DNA from: Pyropia yezoensis
Taxonomy: Eukaryota > Rhodophyta > Bangiophyceae > Bangiales > Bangiaceae
Reading direction: 5' to 3'
NCBI GenBank assembly: GCA_009829735.1
Contig: CM020619.1
Coordinates: 1,618,590 to 1,682,589 of the forward strand
DNA length: 64,000 nt
Shown: positions 32,031-42,492 of the stretch, piece after piece
Layout of the letters: every line of letters begins with the position of its first letter
How positions within the stretch are numbered: the stretch's first letter is position 1
Made by a program: the position numbers and the translations under genes
Notes under the pieces: model-generated
Told to the model about the DNA's origin: nothing
What the model saw: the letters and a program-made list of their open reading frames with translations, nothing else
Database searches by the model: none

Positions 32031-32977
32031 GCGGGGTCGGCTCGTACTCCCCCCTCCTCGCCCTTGACCTGGTCCTGGGCGGTTTGGTGCCAAGCAGCGG
32101 GCAGCCACCCCCCCCCCTCCGCACGCCGCATCGCCAGTGCTTCTTTGCGCACGTCATGGCCCGCGTCTCTTTAGTGACAGTCGTGTGTGCGTGCGTGACC
32201 GCGCGTGGCCCTTAGCCAGCAGTTCCGCTGGTCAGGCGGCCCCCCGTCTGCTTTAGTTTGCTTGCGTCGGTTTCCACCGCCCCCCCCCCACCCCCGTCAA
32301 GGCAGGCAAGCGCGTCCTCGGTACCTCGCGCGTACGCCCTGGCCAGTCTTCGTGCCTCGTCCCCCCCCCCCCCCCCCGCCGCCCCCCCCCCCCACACTCC
32401 CGGCTTCAGCGCACGCGGCGGTGTCCCCTACCGACCGCACCCGCTTCAACGACCGCTCCCGCCGCGAGAAACACCGTCTGGGGGTACCCCCAGAGCAGAG
32501 CGTCACCCGCCCAGAACGTGTTGTGCCACTTGCCATGGGCACAGGAAGGGGAAGGGTTGTGGCCGCCGCGTGGGCGGCGGGTGGGCAGTACAGCCCCCTC
32601 CGCGTTCCCCCCCACCCCTGCCGCCGTCGCTTCCTCCCTCCCGCCGCAACGACCGGCAATACCACTCAGCAGCCCGTACAGCGAGGCAGCCGCCAGCCCT
32701 CCCCCAGGGGGCCGCACGTACGGCAAGGCCACCGTCAGTCCTCCCCCAGGCGGGGTTGGGGAGGGGGGTGCAGCGCCACAGCCGCGGCGCCGGGGTGGGA
32801 AAGAAGCGCGCGGCCACGCCTGCTGGAGGGGCGGCCGGGGAGTGCCGTCATGGGGGAGGTCACAGCCGTGCGCTACCCCGCCGCCGTCACAGCCGGCCAC
32901 CGTCCATACGCACGCTAGACTCTTGTCGCGTACGCGCCCTCCGCCCTCCCCCCCCCACCCACCGCCCCAGTCCCCCC

Positions 32978-34714
32978 TCAAGTCGGGTCTGCAATCACAA
33001 ACGACAGCGCCGCCGCCTGGTCCACAACCTCCACCGCCGACGCCCGGTTGCGGAGACGGACGCCAAACCAGCGGTCGCCCGCGGCGACCAGCTCGGGCCG
33101 AAAGGTGGTGACGATAAACTGGGTGCCCCCCGCCGCGGCCTGCCGCGCAATAAGGCCTGCGACGGCGGCGCGGGCGGCCGCGTCGAGGGCAGCGTCAATC
33201 TCGTCAAAGAGGTAAAAGGGGGCGGGGTCCAGCCGCTGGATGGCAAAGATGAGGGCGAGGGCGACCATGGACTTTTGGCCGCCGCTCAGCTGGGGCAACG
33301 ACAGCGCCGCGCCGGTCGCCGCAAACGACACCTTGATCGCCACGCCCGTGTAGCGGAGGCCACCACCGGTAGGCTGGGATGGGCCGCCACCGCCGCCGGC
33401 CCAGGGGGTCGTGGCGGCGTCGCCGCCGCCGGCAGCAGGCGGTGACGCCGCCTCCTCCTCCTCCTCGTCGTCGTCGCCGGTGGCGCCCGCCTGGCCCTTG
33501 GCCCCCCCTCTGGCACCGGCCGGCGCCTTGAGCATAATCAACGACGCGGTGCCGCCCGGGACGAGCTCCGCAAAGACTGCGGCAAAGTGCTTGGCCACCC
33601 CCTTGAACGTCCGCAGGATGTCCGCGTCCTTGCGCTCGTCCAGGGACGCCACCAGCGACCGGATGGCGGCGGCGCCGTCATCCAGCTCCTGCCGCCGCGG
33701 GAGCAGAGCGTCGCGCTGCTCTGCAAACGCCACGTACTGGTCGAGCGCCTTTTTGTTGACGCCCCGAAAGGCGGCCAGGCCCCCATTGACACGCCGCAGG
33801 GCGGCTCGCAGCGCCGCGGGCGGCGTCCGCCGGTGCTTGTCGTGGTCGGCGGGGAGGGCGCCCAGCTCCCGGATGCGCCGCGCCGCGTCAGCCACCCTGG
33901 CCGCGGCCGCTGCACGACGCGCGTACAGGCTGTCAACGCGGGCGGCGGCGGCGGCGGCGGCCGTGGACAGTGACGCCTCATCGGCGCGGAGGCGCTCCGC
34001 CGCAGCCGCCGCGTCTGCGCGGGTGGCCTCGGCAGCGCTGAGTGCCGCGTCCGCGGCCGTCGCGCGGGCCGTCTCCCGCTCGACCGCGGCGGTGGCGGCC
34101 ACGAGCGCGGCGCGCTGCGCAGCCACCCCGTCTTCCGTGTCGGCCCCGGCCGAGGTAAGCGACCCGTCCGAACCGTCCGAGGCGTCGCCATCATCGTCGT
34201 CCTTGCCACCGGCAGCAGAGCGCGGTGCCTCCTCATCGTCGTCTTCCTCCTTGGTAGCGGCGCCCCGCCGCGACCGAGGTCGCGACCGCGACCTTGGCCG
34301 CGACCGTGGCCGCGGCCGCGGCGGCGGCCGCGACCGCGACCGCCGACGCCGACGTCGACGTGCCGCGGGCGTGGCGTCAGCGCGCTCCGCCGCGGCGCGC
34401 AGCTCTGCCGCCCGCACCCGCAAGTTGTCCCGCAGGTCCGTCTCGGCCGCCGCGGCCGAGGAGGTCAGCTCCTCGACACGCCGTGTGGCGGCCGTCGCCG
34501 CGGCCTCCAGGTCGGGGGCGGCCGCCTTGGCACGTGCCAGCTCCGCCGCCTCGGCGGGCGCCAGACCCGACACGAGCGGGGTGCCCAGCTCAGCAGCCAG
34601 CGCGTCGCGGGAGCGCTCCCCATCCCGCACGGCCGCACGGAGGGCGGCCGCCCGCGCAGCCGCGGCAGTCGCTGCCGCCGCGTCGCCTTCCGCATAGTGG
34701 GCTGTGCGCGCCAC

Positions 34715-34746
<32 letters not shown>

Positions 34747-36931
34747 CGGCGCGGACGGCCGCTTCCGCGCGCTGCAGGTCGCTGACCGCGGCGGCCAGCT
34801 CCGCCTCGACCCCCGCCAGCGGCGCGCGGACCTCGGTGGCGAGGGCCGCCTTCGCGGCTTCCGCAGCCGCTACGGCTGTCCGCAGCGATGCAGCTGCGTC
34901 GAGGCGGCTACGGCGGGTGTCAACAAAGCCCCCAGACATGGCGCCCCGCCGGTTCACCGTATCCCCGTCGAGCGTCACACAGTCAACCGCGTGTGCGCGG
35001 CTGGCGGCAGCGGCAACCGCCATATTGCGGGCGACGAGGGTGCGGCCCCAGACGGCCTCGACGGCGGGGCGGAGGCGCGGCTCGGACCGGATCTTGTCGA
35101 CGAGTGCGACCGTGTCAGCACCTGTTGGGGGGCGGCGGGACGGCGCTCCACCCCCACCCACCCGGTTGAGCGGAATAAACGTGACGCGCCCGGCCCGTGC
35201 GCGCTGTAGCGCCCCCACCAACGCCGCTGCAGTCTCGTCACTGTCCACCACCACGTGACACAGGGCCCCCCCCGCGGTCACGTCAGCGGCGGTGGCAAAC
35301 TTGGGGTCCACCGCCACCAGGTCCATCATCGGCCCATACACCCGGCCGGCGAGGCGGGCACCGAGCGCCCCGCCCCCCGCCACTGCCTCTGCGACGGCCG
35401 CCAACGCGTCGGCAGTGGCGCCGCCAATCACCGCCCGGCGGGCTGCCTCGGCGCGCTTCACGTCGGCTGCCGCCGCCGCGACCGCCCGCTCCAGCTCCTG
35501 CTCCCGGTGGTAGAGGGCGTCGCGGCAGACGTGGACCGCGTCACGGGCGGCGCGGCGGCGGGTCACCTCGGCCCGCGCCTCGGCGACTGCTTCCTTGCGA
35601 GCCGCCGCGGTGGCGCGGAGGGTGGCCAGCGAGGCGCTGCCCGCCTCGGCGCGCTGCGCTAGCGACGCCGCCTCTGCCTCGGCCGCCGTGGCCGACGCCA
35701 CCGCCGCGGCTAGCGGCGCGGCGGCGGCCGCCATTTCCGCCCGCAGCGCCGTGTCGCGTTCCGCGGCGGTGGCGTACTGCTCAGACCTTCCCGCACGGAC
35801 CTGGAGCTCCAGCCGTCGCGCCCGTGCTGTCGCAGCCGCGTCGACGGCGGCCGCCGCTTCCGCCGTCGCGGCCGCCAGGCGAGCCCGTAGGGGCGCCAGC
35901 CGCGCCTCGGCGGCAGCCACCTCGGCCTCAACGGCCGCCGCAGAGGCGGCCGCCCGCGACCGCGCGTCGGCATTGGCGGCCGCAGCGGCAGCGCTGTCGC
36001 GGACAGCGGCGGTGAGCGTCGCTACCCGCCGCGCCGCGTTGCCACGGGCGGTAGCCGCTGCGGCCGCGGCCGCGGCGGCGCGTGACACGTCGGCCTCTGC
36101 GCTGTCGCGGCGGCGCTCTGCGTCGGCCGCCTGCCGCTGGACGTCGGCCAGCCGCGCATGCGCATCGTCGCCGTCGGCATTGTCGGCGGCCTTGTCGTCG
36201 AGGGCGTCGAGCGCAGCCTTGGCCGCCTCCGCCTCGGCCACGTGAAGAGCGTACGAGAGCGCCCGGCGCTCTCGGTCGAGGGTGCGGAAGCGGGCCAGCT
36301 CGGCCTTTTCCGCGCCCAGCTCGTCGAGGCGGTCACTGATGAAGGAGAGGACGTCGGCCACCTTGGCGCGCTTGGCGTCCGTGTCGGCAAGGAGCTTGAG
36401 GCTCTCGCTCCGCCGCGCGTCGTACACGCTCGTGCCCGCCACGTCCATGAGCAGCGCCAGGCGGGCGGCGTCTGTCATCGCAACGAGGGCGGCAACCTTG
36501 CCCTGTTGCACAATGTAGTAGGGGTTGGAGCGGGAAAAGCCGGCGGCCTCCAACAGCGACAGCACCTCTGCCCTACTCACATTCTTGCGGTTCAGCACGT
36601 ACTCGTCCTTCTTGAGGCCAATCATGCGGCGGAGGACCACCTCGGGCTCCCCGTCGAGGCCGGGCAGCCGCCCATCGGAATTGTCAAACGTAATCTCCAC
36701 GTACGCCGACAGCACTGACGTGCCGGCGCCCTCGTGCAGCAGCGCCACCCGCTCCTCTGCGCGGAGGCTGGCTGCCGCGTCGGACAGGACAAACCGGACG
36801 GCGGCGAAAAAGTTGCTCTTCCCGCTGCCGTTGCGACCGACCACCACGTTGGCACCGGGCGTGAAGGGGCCCGCCACAGAGGGGGCGCGGTAGCTCTTGA
36901 AGCCCGAGATGGTAATCTGCTTGATGTGCAT
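32978..36931 (-). CDS. SMC3: Structural maintenance of chromosomes protein 3 (cohesin SMC3)
   Basis: SMC3 forms the cohesin ring with SMC1 and kleisin and holds sister chromatids together. The start MHIKQITISGFKSY (ATG 36931) is the family's conserved beginning; 68 in-frame upstream codons look like 5'UTR. Walker A is VVVGRNGSGKSNFF (about residues 30-43). The acetylation site appears as MIGLKKDEYVLNRK. The hinge (about 510-620) includes GRVYGPMMDLVAVDPKF. The C-terminal head has LSGGQKSMVALALIFA and YLFDEIDAALD. At 1,317 residues it is about 100 longer than usual. The excess is largely an Arg/Ser/Pro-rich plus acidic low-complexity insert in the second coiled coil (about residues 850-935, at 34130-34380). 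There are no introns. Two E2F-like boxes and a 26-bp palindrome lie upstream. Confidence 0.97.
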
Positions 36932-37184
36932 GGTGGGGGGCACGCGCCACACCCGGCACGGGCGGGCGTGCGCGGTAGGGACACAGAGGGGGGGGTGAGG
37001 GGGGGGGCGCCCTCTCCACAGGCGCCCCCCGCGGCAGCAGCACAGAGGCCTTCCCCAGCTACCGACGTTGGCCACCACACCGCCTCGTCTTGGGTCGCCG
37101 ACGCTGACGTCCCGACAGGGTGAGCCCCCGAGCACGCCACCGGCAAGCCACCGAGCCCCAGCTGTCGACGACTCGGCCTCAAGT

Positions 37185-37202
37185 GGCGGAAAGTGGCGGG
37201 AA
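37185..37202. promoter_or_regulatory. Paired E2F-like boxes upstream of SMC3
   Basis: GGCGGAAA and GGCGGGAA on the plus strand (TTTCCGCC and TTCCCGCC towards SMC3), 10 nt apart and about 255-270 nt upstream of the ATG. Each is one mismatch from the WTTSSCSS consensus in its best alignment. SMC3 is an S-phase gene in many eukaryotes, so the placement is plausible but unproven. Confidence 0.3.
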
Positions 37203-37315
37203 GGCAGGCATCCTTCTTTTCAGCCAAACAAGCAGGACAAGCACCTGATTGGATGCCAAGTGGACCAGGTTGAATTCAAAATGTCACGTGGCTCAACGTG
37301 GCATCCTCGGGTTGT

Positions 37316-37341
37316 ATGTATGTACTGTACAGTACATACAT
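37316..37341. repeat. Perfect 26-bp palindrome centred on GTAC
   Basis: Every one of the 13 base pairs around the central GTAC (37327-37330) is self-complementary. The core is TGTACTGTACAGTACA. Confidence 0.9.
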
Positions 37342-37437
37342 GATTTCGGGCAATAGGAGGCCGACTGCGCATCGTAATTTTCCAGGGGGACCGCTGAAGC
37401 CGAAGAGGAAGGACAAGACCCTTGACAGGTCCTACCC

Positions 37438-40400
37438 CTACTCCTCTTCCTCTCGCTCCTCTGCCGCGGCTTCCAGCACCACCACCGCTTGCCGCGCGCG
37501 CGTGCGCACCTCTGGAGGCACCCCGTCCGTAGCGCCGACCAGGTGGGTGGAAAGGAAAACGGCCAGCCCCGCGGGAAGGTCCCCCCGGCGGGGGTCGGCG
37601 GCCAGCTCGGCCAGCGCCGGCGCCACGGCGGTGGCCCAACCACCGGCAGCGGCGGCACCCCCCCCCCCCCCGCCGTCGCTGTCGTCCCCGCCGCACAGCA
37701 GGCGCACCAGTAGGCATCGAAAGTGAAACGTCTCCCGCGGCGTCGGCAGCACCCAGTCGCGGGCGCCCCGCAGGAGTACCCGCAGCGTCACTGTGCGGGA
37801 GGCCAGCAGCGCGGCGGCGACGCCCGCCAGGTTGCGCGCCCGCCGCACCGCCATAGGCGCCGCCGCCGCCACCGCCGCCGCGTCGGCGCCCGCCGGAGCG
37901 GGCGGCGGGTCCAGCCGCGCCCACTCATCCCAGAGGGCGTAGGTGAGCGCCCGCCCGGCGGGCGCGCTGCCCGTCGCCAGCCGCACCGCCAGGGCGGCGT
38001 AAAAGGGGTTCTCCGCCGCCTCGGCGCCCGCGCAGTGGAGGAGCACCCGCGCGGCGTCGGCGTCGATGGCCCGCGCCTGGCGCCCCGCCGCGGTGGTGGT
38101 GGCACACAGGGCGCCAAGGGCGGCCAGCCGGGTGGCCGCCTCCTCCACCCCGGCCGACGCCATGACGGCGGTGAAGAGGCGCCGGCGGGCGGCCGTGTTC
38201 AGCCGCTGCCCCGCCGCGAGCGCCGCCAGGGGGGGGGCACCAGCCGCCACGCCAGTGAGCAGCGACGCTGCCGCGCTGCCGCCGCCGCCACCACCACCAC
38301 CACTACCGCCGGCACTCGACTCGGCACCTCCGCTTCCGGCAGCGCCCTTTGCGCTGGCCGCCCCACCCGCCGGCGGCCGCAACACCGCGTCCACCCGCCG
38401 CCGCGCGGTCGCAGCGGCGTCCCACCAGCGACCGCGTGTCACGTGCGGGTCAAGCAGCTCAGCCCAGCCCACGTCGAGCGGCGCCGGCGTCGCGCCAGCC
38501 ACTTCCGCCCCCACCCACCGCCACTCGCGCGCATCCTCCGCGGCGGTGGCAGCGGAGCCACCCCGCCCACGGGTGCCCCGGTTATTGGCCACATCGTAGA
38601 CGAGGGAGAGCATGATGGCCAGCCGCTGCTGGTTGCTGGCGGTCGCTTCGTCCGAGGGCCCCCCACCGTCGCTGTCGCTTTCGCTGCCGCCGCCACCCGC
38701 CGTCGGGCGCACCGTTGCCGCCGCCGCCGCCGCCGAAACCTCCTCTGCCCGCGCCTTAACGCCCACCAGCAGGTCCCGCATCGCGACCGGGTCTTCGGCG
38801 CGCAGCGCGTGGCCCGCGACGCGGAGCAGCGCCAGCAGCACGTCCACGTCGGCGCCCACCAGCCGCCCCGCCACCGCTGTCGCGGCGCCGAGCAGCAGGC
38901 CTGCCGCCACCGCGCCGCGGCGGTAGAGCCACCCGAGGAGCGTCGCGTACGCGAGCGCCGCCCGCCGGTCCGCGCTGGTCGGCGCCGCCGCCGCCGCCGC
39001 CGCTGCTGGCCCACCGGCTGCCCCGCGGGCGGCCTCGAGACGGCTCGCGGCGGCCGCCGCCAGGCGCGCCCCCACCGCCACGTCCACCGTCCGGCTGACG
39101 TGCACGGCCACGGCGGCGAGGGCGGCCACGTACGGGCTGCCACCGCCGCCGTCGGCGGTGGCGTCGAGGAGGGCATTGACAAACGCGCCGACCGTTTCCG
39201 AACGTGGGACCGCCACGGTGGCGGCGCCGGAACCGGCACCACCGACGCCGCCCGACGCGACCACAGCTGCAAGGTCGGCGGCAATGCCAGGCGCGTTGCC
39301 AGTCGTCAGCCTATTGAGGAGGGCGTGGAGGCGGCGCGCCAGGCGGGCGGTGGCCGCCGCCGCGCCACCGCCGGCGGTGTTGACGCGTCGGTTGGGTGCG
39401 ACATATGCAACCCCCGCCTTCGCTTCCTCCTCTGACTCTTCAGACTCCTCCGCTGCTGCTCCCTCCGCCTCCTCTTCCTCCTCTGACTCTTCGTATTCAT
39501 CCGACAATGCCCCGTCCGCCTCCTCAAACTCTGATTCCTCGTCGTCGTACTCCGCGGCCATTGCGCCCTCCGGCTCATCCTCCTCCTCAAACTCTTCACC
39601 GTCGGAGTCCTCAGCCACCGCCCCTTCCGCTTCGGCTTCCTCCTCTGACTCTTCGTACTCCTCCACAAACGCCCCGTCCGCTGTGACCCGCCGCCGCTTG
39701 GCGGGCGGCTCACACGCCTTGAGCAGCGCCAGCAGGTCGGGGTCCTCGGCAAACTCAGACGCGTAGTCGAGAGCGGGTGCCACCGCGTCAGCGTCGTCAC
39801 CCCCATCATCCCCACTGTCTGTGGCCGCCGTCGCGGCCGATGGGCGCTTCACCTTGCGGCCGCCCCGCTTGCGGCCGCCCGCCAGCTTTCTTTCTAGGGA
39901 GCGGACGAGCTCAACGTCAGGGTCGATGGCCGCCTGCGCAGCGGCGCCACCGCCGCCGCCACCGTCAAGCCCGGTGGCCGCGTCGCCCAGCGCGGCGACC
40001 GAGTCGGGCAGCGCCACCGCCTCTGTCCGCGGGCCGCCCACGTTTACAACCGCCGCGGTCGCGGCGGCCGCCTCGGCCGCCTTGCGCCGCCGCTTTTCCC
40101 GCTTCTTGGCTGTCCGTCGCGTCGCCGCGTCCGCGGCCTTGTCCAATGCGCCCCCGCCCCCACCCCGACCTCCCGCTGCTGCCGCAGCCGCTGCTGTCGA
40201 GGGCGCCGGCAGGTCAGTGACAGCGCGGGTGCCCCCCCCTCCGTCGCCCCTCCCCTCCGCCCCCCGGGCAACTCCCCGAGGCCCCCCTCCGGTGCTCGCC
40301 GCCACCAGCCGCGCGGCGGCGCGGCGCCCCCCCTTGGCCGCGGCCACGGCCGCCGCCGCGGCCATGGCCGCGGCGGCGCCTGGACCCCGTGCGCGTCGCG

Positions 40401-40533
40401 CCTTGCGCACCGCCTTTCGGGCGGCGGCGCGGGAGACGGGCAGTGGCGCGGGGCGGGCCGAGACGGCCAGCTCGGTGCGGAGGAGGGAGGGGAGGGTGGC
40501 GTCGGGGTCCCGCGCCTGCCGGTTGGTCGTCAT
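37438..40533 (-). CDS. NOM1: NOM1/SGD1-type nucleolar MIF4G-MA3 protein
   Basis: NOM1/Sgd1 is a nucleolar protein needed for 18S rRNA processing and 40S assembly; the human protein also binds eIF4A-type helicases. Order along the 1,031 residues: a basic/Ala-rich N-terminus with KKREKRRRK; an acidic repeat region (about 284-371, EEYEESEEEAEAEG-like units); an MIF4G domain starting at RLARRLHALLNRLTTGNAPG (about 395); then the linker motif HVTRGRWWDAAATARRR. The MA3 domain (about 770-960) has LNTAARRRLFTAVMAS, NPFYAALAVRLATG and ALTYALWDEWARLDP. GRWW and NPFY-LA are hallmarks of the family. The start ATG 40533 (MTTNRQARDPDATLPSLLRT) is the first in-frame ATG after a non-ATG extension. No introns. 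Large Ala/Gly inserts replace loops, as in neighbouring genes. Confidence 0.88.
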   Translation of the reverse strand: MTTNRQARDPDATLPSLLRTELAVSARPAPLPVSRAAARKAVRKARRARGPGAAAAMAAAAAVAAAKGGRRAAARLVAASTGGGPRGVARGAEGRGDGGGGTRAVTDLPAPSTAAAAAAAGGRGGGGGALDKAADAATRRTAKKREKRRRKAAEAAAATAAVVNVGGPRTEAVALPDSVAALGDAATGLDGGGGGGAAAQAAIDPDVELVRSLERKLAGGRKRGGRKVKRPSAATAATDSGDDGGDDADAVAPALDYASEFAEDPDLLALLKACEPPAKRRRVTADGAFVEEYEESEEEAEAEGAVAEDSDGEEFEEEDEPEGAMAAEYDDEESEFEEADGALSDEYEESEEEEEAEGAAAEESEESEEEAKAGVAYVAPNRRVNTAGGGAAAATARLARRLHALLNRLTTGNAPGIAADLAAVVASGGVGGAGSGAATVAVPRSETVGAFVNALLDATADGGGGSPYVAALAAVAVHVSRTVDVAVGARLAAAAASRLEAARGAAGGPAAAAAAAAPTSADRRAALAYATLLGWLYRRGAVAAGLLLGAATAVAGRLVGADVDVLLALLRVAGHALRAEDPVAMRDLLVGVKARAEEVSAAAAAATVRPTAGGGGSESDSDGGGPSDEATASNQQRLAIMLSLVYDVANNRGTRGRGGSAATAAEDAREWRWVGAEVAGATPAPLDVGWAELLDPHVTRGRWWDAAATARRRVDAVLRPPAGGAASAKGAAGSGGAESSAGGSGGGGGGGGSAAASLLTGVAAGAPPLAALAAGQRLNTAARRRLFTAVMASAGVEEAATRLAALGALCATTTAAGRQARAIDADAARVLLHCAGAEAAENPFYAALAVRLATGSAPAGRALTYALWDEWARLDPPPAPAGADAAAVAAAAPMAVRRARNLAGVAAALLASRTVTLRVLLRGARDWVLPTPRETFHFRCLLVRLLCGGDDSDGGGGGGAAAAGGWATAVAPALAELAADPRRGDLPAGLAVFLSTHLVGATDGVPPEVRTRARQAVVVLEAAAEEREEEE

Positions 40534-41109
40534 GGTCCAGGACAGGTGGGTGGGGGGGGGGGGAGAGGACGGAGGGGGGGGCGACGGGAGAATGAAGCAG
40601 GGAAGTTGAAGCAGGCAAGGGGCGTGCGGAACGTACGCTCGTGTCGCGAAGAGCAACGTGGGAGACGACGGCAGCGACAAGCTTGCGCGAAGTCGTCACG
40701 GGGACGCCGACGGCATCGTAGAGACTCGGTCTGGCACCTGGACTGGCTCTCAAAGCCGAAATAGCTATGTATTTGGGCTTTCAAAAAATTTCCAAGCTGG
40801 ATTTGACAGGGTCTTTTCGGGTGCTCGAGGCCTGGGTCAGGCTGGGTGTGACAACTCCTTCTGAATCAATCATGATGAAAATAGGGAAATAAATGAATCG
40901 TCAGAGAGCCAAGATCAGGAGGGACCCTGGCGCGGCTGCTGATGAAAAGCGTCGTCAACTGCCCCGCTACACCCCCTCCCGCTCGCCCCCCGCCGCCGTC
41001 CTCCGCCCATTCCACCTGCCCTCCTCCCTTTCCTTGACCACCCGTCCTTTTCCTCCCCGCCCCCCCCCGCTGCCGACCAGCAGACACCCCCCGCTCAATT
41101 CACCCGTGC
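40534..41109. other. Spacer between NOM1 and TerC
   Basis: A 576-nt interval holding the NOM1 promoter region and the TerC 3' end. GC content drops near 40760-40920. No conserved protein. Confidence 0.55.
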
Positions 41110-42492
41110 TCACGCCTTCTTGTCCGCCTCGTCAGTCTTTTCGCCCTCCGGAAACAAGAGGCTCGCGCCCACCCCCGCCCCTACCGTCACGGCAATGACG
41201 CCAAGCGAGGGGAGGATACCCACCTCAAAGCCCGCCACCCCTGCCATCATCTTGATGCCCACAAAGGCGAGCACAATTGCCAGCGCGGGCTGCAGGAACC
41301 GCAGGTCCCCAATCGCCTCGGAGATGACGAAAAAGAGGCTCCGCAGGCCCAGTACCGCCATCATGTTGCTCGCGTAAATGACAAATGTGTGGTCCGAGAT
41401 GCCCAGCACCGCCGGCACCGAGTCGAGCGCGAACACCACGTCCGACAGCTCCACCGACAGGAGCACCAACATCAGCGGCGTGGCGAGTCGCCTCACCAGC
41501 GGTGGCTGGCCGCTGCCAGGGCTCGACCCGCTGCCGCCCTCCCCACTGGTCCCGGTGCTGCCCACAGGCACCAACGTAAAGAAGCGGTCCCCGTCGTACG
41601 AGTCGCTCACCGGCAGTAACCGCCGCACAAACCGGACGGTCGCGTTGTTAGCCACGTCCTCTTCCTCCCCTCCCGCCGCAAAGAGCATCTTGGCAGCCGA
41701 CACGAGGAGGATGCCGCCAAACACCAGCGACACCCATCGGAACCGACGGGTCAGCGCTTCGCCCGCCACAATCATCACCCCGCGCAAGGTCATGGCGCCA
41801 ATGATGCCCCACTTGAGCACCCGCGCCTGGAGTCGCCGCGGCACCTGAAAGTGTTGAAAGAGCAACAAAAAAACAAGCAGGTTGTCCACCGACAGCGAAT
41901 ACTCCACCACATAGGCGGCCACAAACTCGAGGCCCCGCTCCGCGCCCAGGCCCGCCGCCACGCCAGCGGCCACCACCCCCGCCGCCGCCACCCAGCCGAG
42001 AGTGCAGAGCACATCGTCCCGCACATTGGGCGGCTCCATGCCGGCAGAGCTGGATGAGGCTGAGGCGACAAGCGCGGGTGCGATCGATCCATTCGCCGAC
42101 GGCCCCCCCACCAGCACCGACACCTCGACCGAGCTACCACCGCTCCCACCGTTGTGGTTGCTCCCCCCATTGGCCAAGCTCCCGCCGCCGCCGCCGCCTC
42201 TCCTGCTGCCCCCCGCTGCGGGCACCACTGGACCGCCGTCGCCGCCGTCGAGCACCACCACAGCGTCGCCGCCAGCTGACGCCGCCACCGCAACGGGCGA
42301 CGGCACATCGTCCCCGCCACCACCACTGCCAGGCTCCTCCCGCCCCCTTCCCAGCAACAGCGGGTCGGTGGCGCCGTCCTTGGGGTTGGGCACCCCTACC
42401 CCCGGCCCCGCCGCCGCCGCCGCCGCAGCAGTAGCCGCTGTGGCCGCGGGGTGCAGCGGCGCCTCTGCGTCGGCACCCGCCTCGGCTGCCAT
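41110..42492 (-). CDS. TerC/Alx-family integral membrane protein
   Basis: TerC-family proteins are multi-pass membrane proteins; the plant member sits in thylakoids and is needed for membrane protein insertion, and bacterial Alx/TerC members act in metal (Mn) export. The first ~155 residues are low-complexity Ala/Gly/Ser with no predicted segment. The membrane core then shows at least seven hydrophobic segments. It carries the two signature acidic motifs EYSLSVDNLLVFLLLF and SVELSDVVFALDSVPAVLG, the latter followed by FVIYASNMMAVLGLRSLFF. Between them lies a cytosolic/stromal loop with a Gly/Ser insert. The C-terminus EKTDEADKKA is charged. It is 460 residues; a plastid location is likely by analogy, but the N-terminus (MAAEAGADAEAPL) is acidic and not a classic transit peptide. 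Confidence 0.9.
   Translation of the reverse strand: MAAEAGADAEAPLHPAATAATAAAAAAAGPGVGVPNPKDGATDPLLLGRGREEPGSGGGGDDVPSPVAVAASAGGDAVVVLDGGDGGPVVPAAGGSRRGGGGGGSLANGGSNHNGGSGGSSVEVSVLVGGPSANGSIAPALVASASSSSAGMEPPNVRDDVLCTLGWVAAAGVVAAGVAAGLGAERGLEFVAAYVVEYSLSVDNLLVFLLLFQHFQVPRRLQARVLKWGIIGAMTLRGVMIVAGEALTRRFRWVSLVFGGILLVSAAKMLFAAGGEEEDVANNATVRFVRRLLPVSDSYDGDRFFTLVPVGSTGTSGEGGSGSSPGSGQPPLVRRLATPLMLVLLSVELSDVVFALDSVPAVLGISDHTFVIYASNMMAVLGLRSLFFVISEAIGDLRFLQPALAIVLAFVGIKMMAGVAGFEVGILPSLGVIAVTVGAGVGASLLFPEGEKTDEADKKA

Larger units (their letters stand above)
30858..32977. other. Upstream region of CCT2 and 3' flank of SMC3
   Basis: No conserved protein is recognised. A lower-GC segment (31060-31260) upstream of CCT2 probably contains its promoter. 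It is followed by a long GGT microsatellite, GC-rich low-complexity DNA and a GGCG tetranucleotide tract. Gly-, Pro- or Thr-rich open frames here derive from the repeats. Confidence 0.55.
36932..37437. promoter_or_regulatory. SMC3 upstream region / NOM1 3' flank
   Basis: A 506-nt interval between the SMC3 ATG and the NOM1 stop, both genes on the minus strand. It contains two E2F-like boxes 10 nt apart (37185-37192 and 37195-37202), a CACGTGGCTCAACGTGG stretch (about 37285-37301), and a perfect 26-bp palindrome (37316-37341). Confidence 0.55.

Noticed and set aside
31195..32157. Pro-rich 320-codon frame and Gly-rich frame over the GGT array
   Set aside because: Produced by the microsatellite and neighbouring GC-rich DNA; no family similarity.
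33411..34697. 428-codon plus-strand frame opposite SMC3
   Set aside because: Ser/Ala-rich shadow of a strongly conserved SMC3 frame.
37723..39435. 570-codon plus-strand frame opposite NOM1
   Set aside because: Arg/His-rich shadow with no domain; NOM1 on the other strand has clear MIF4G and MA3 motifs.
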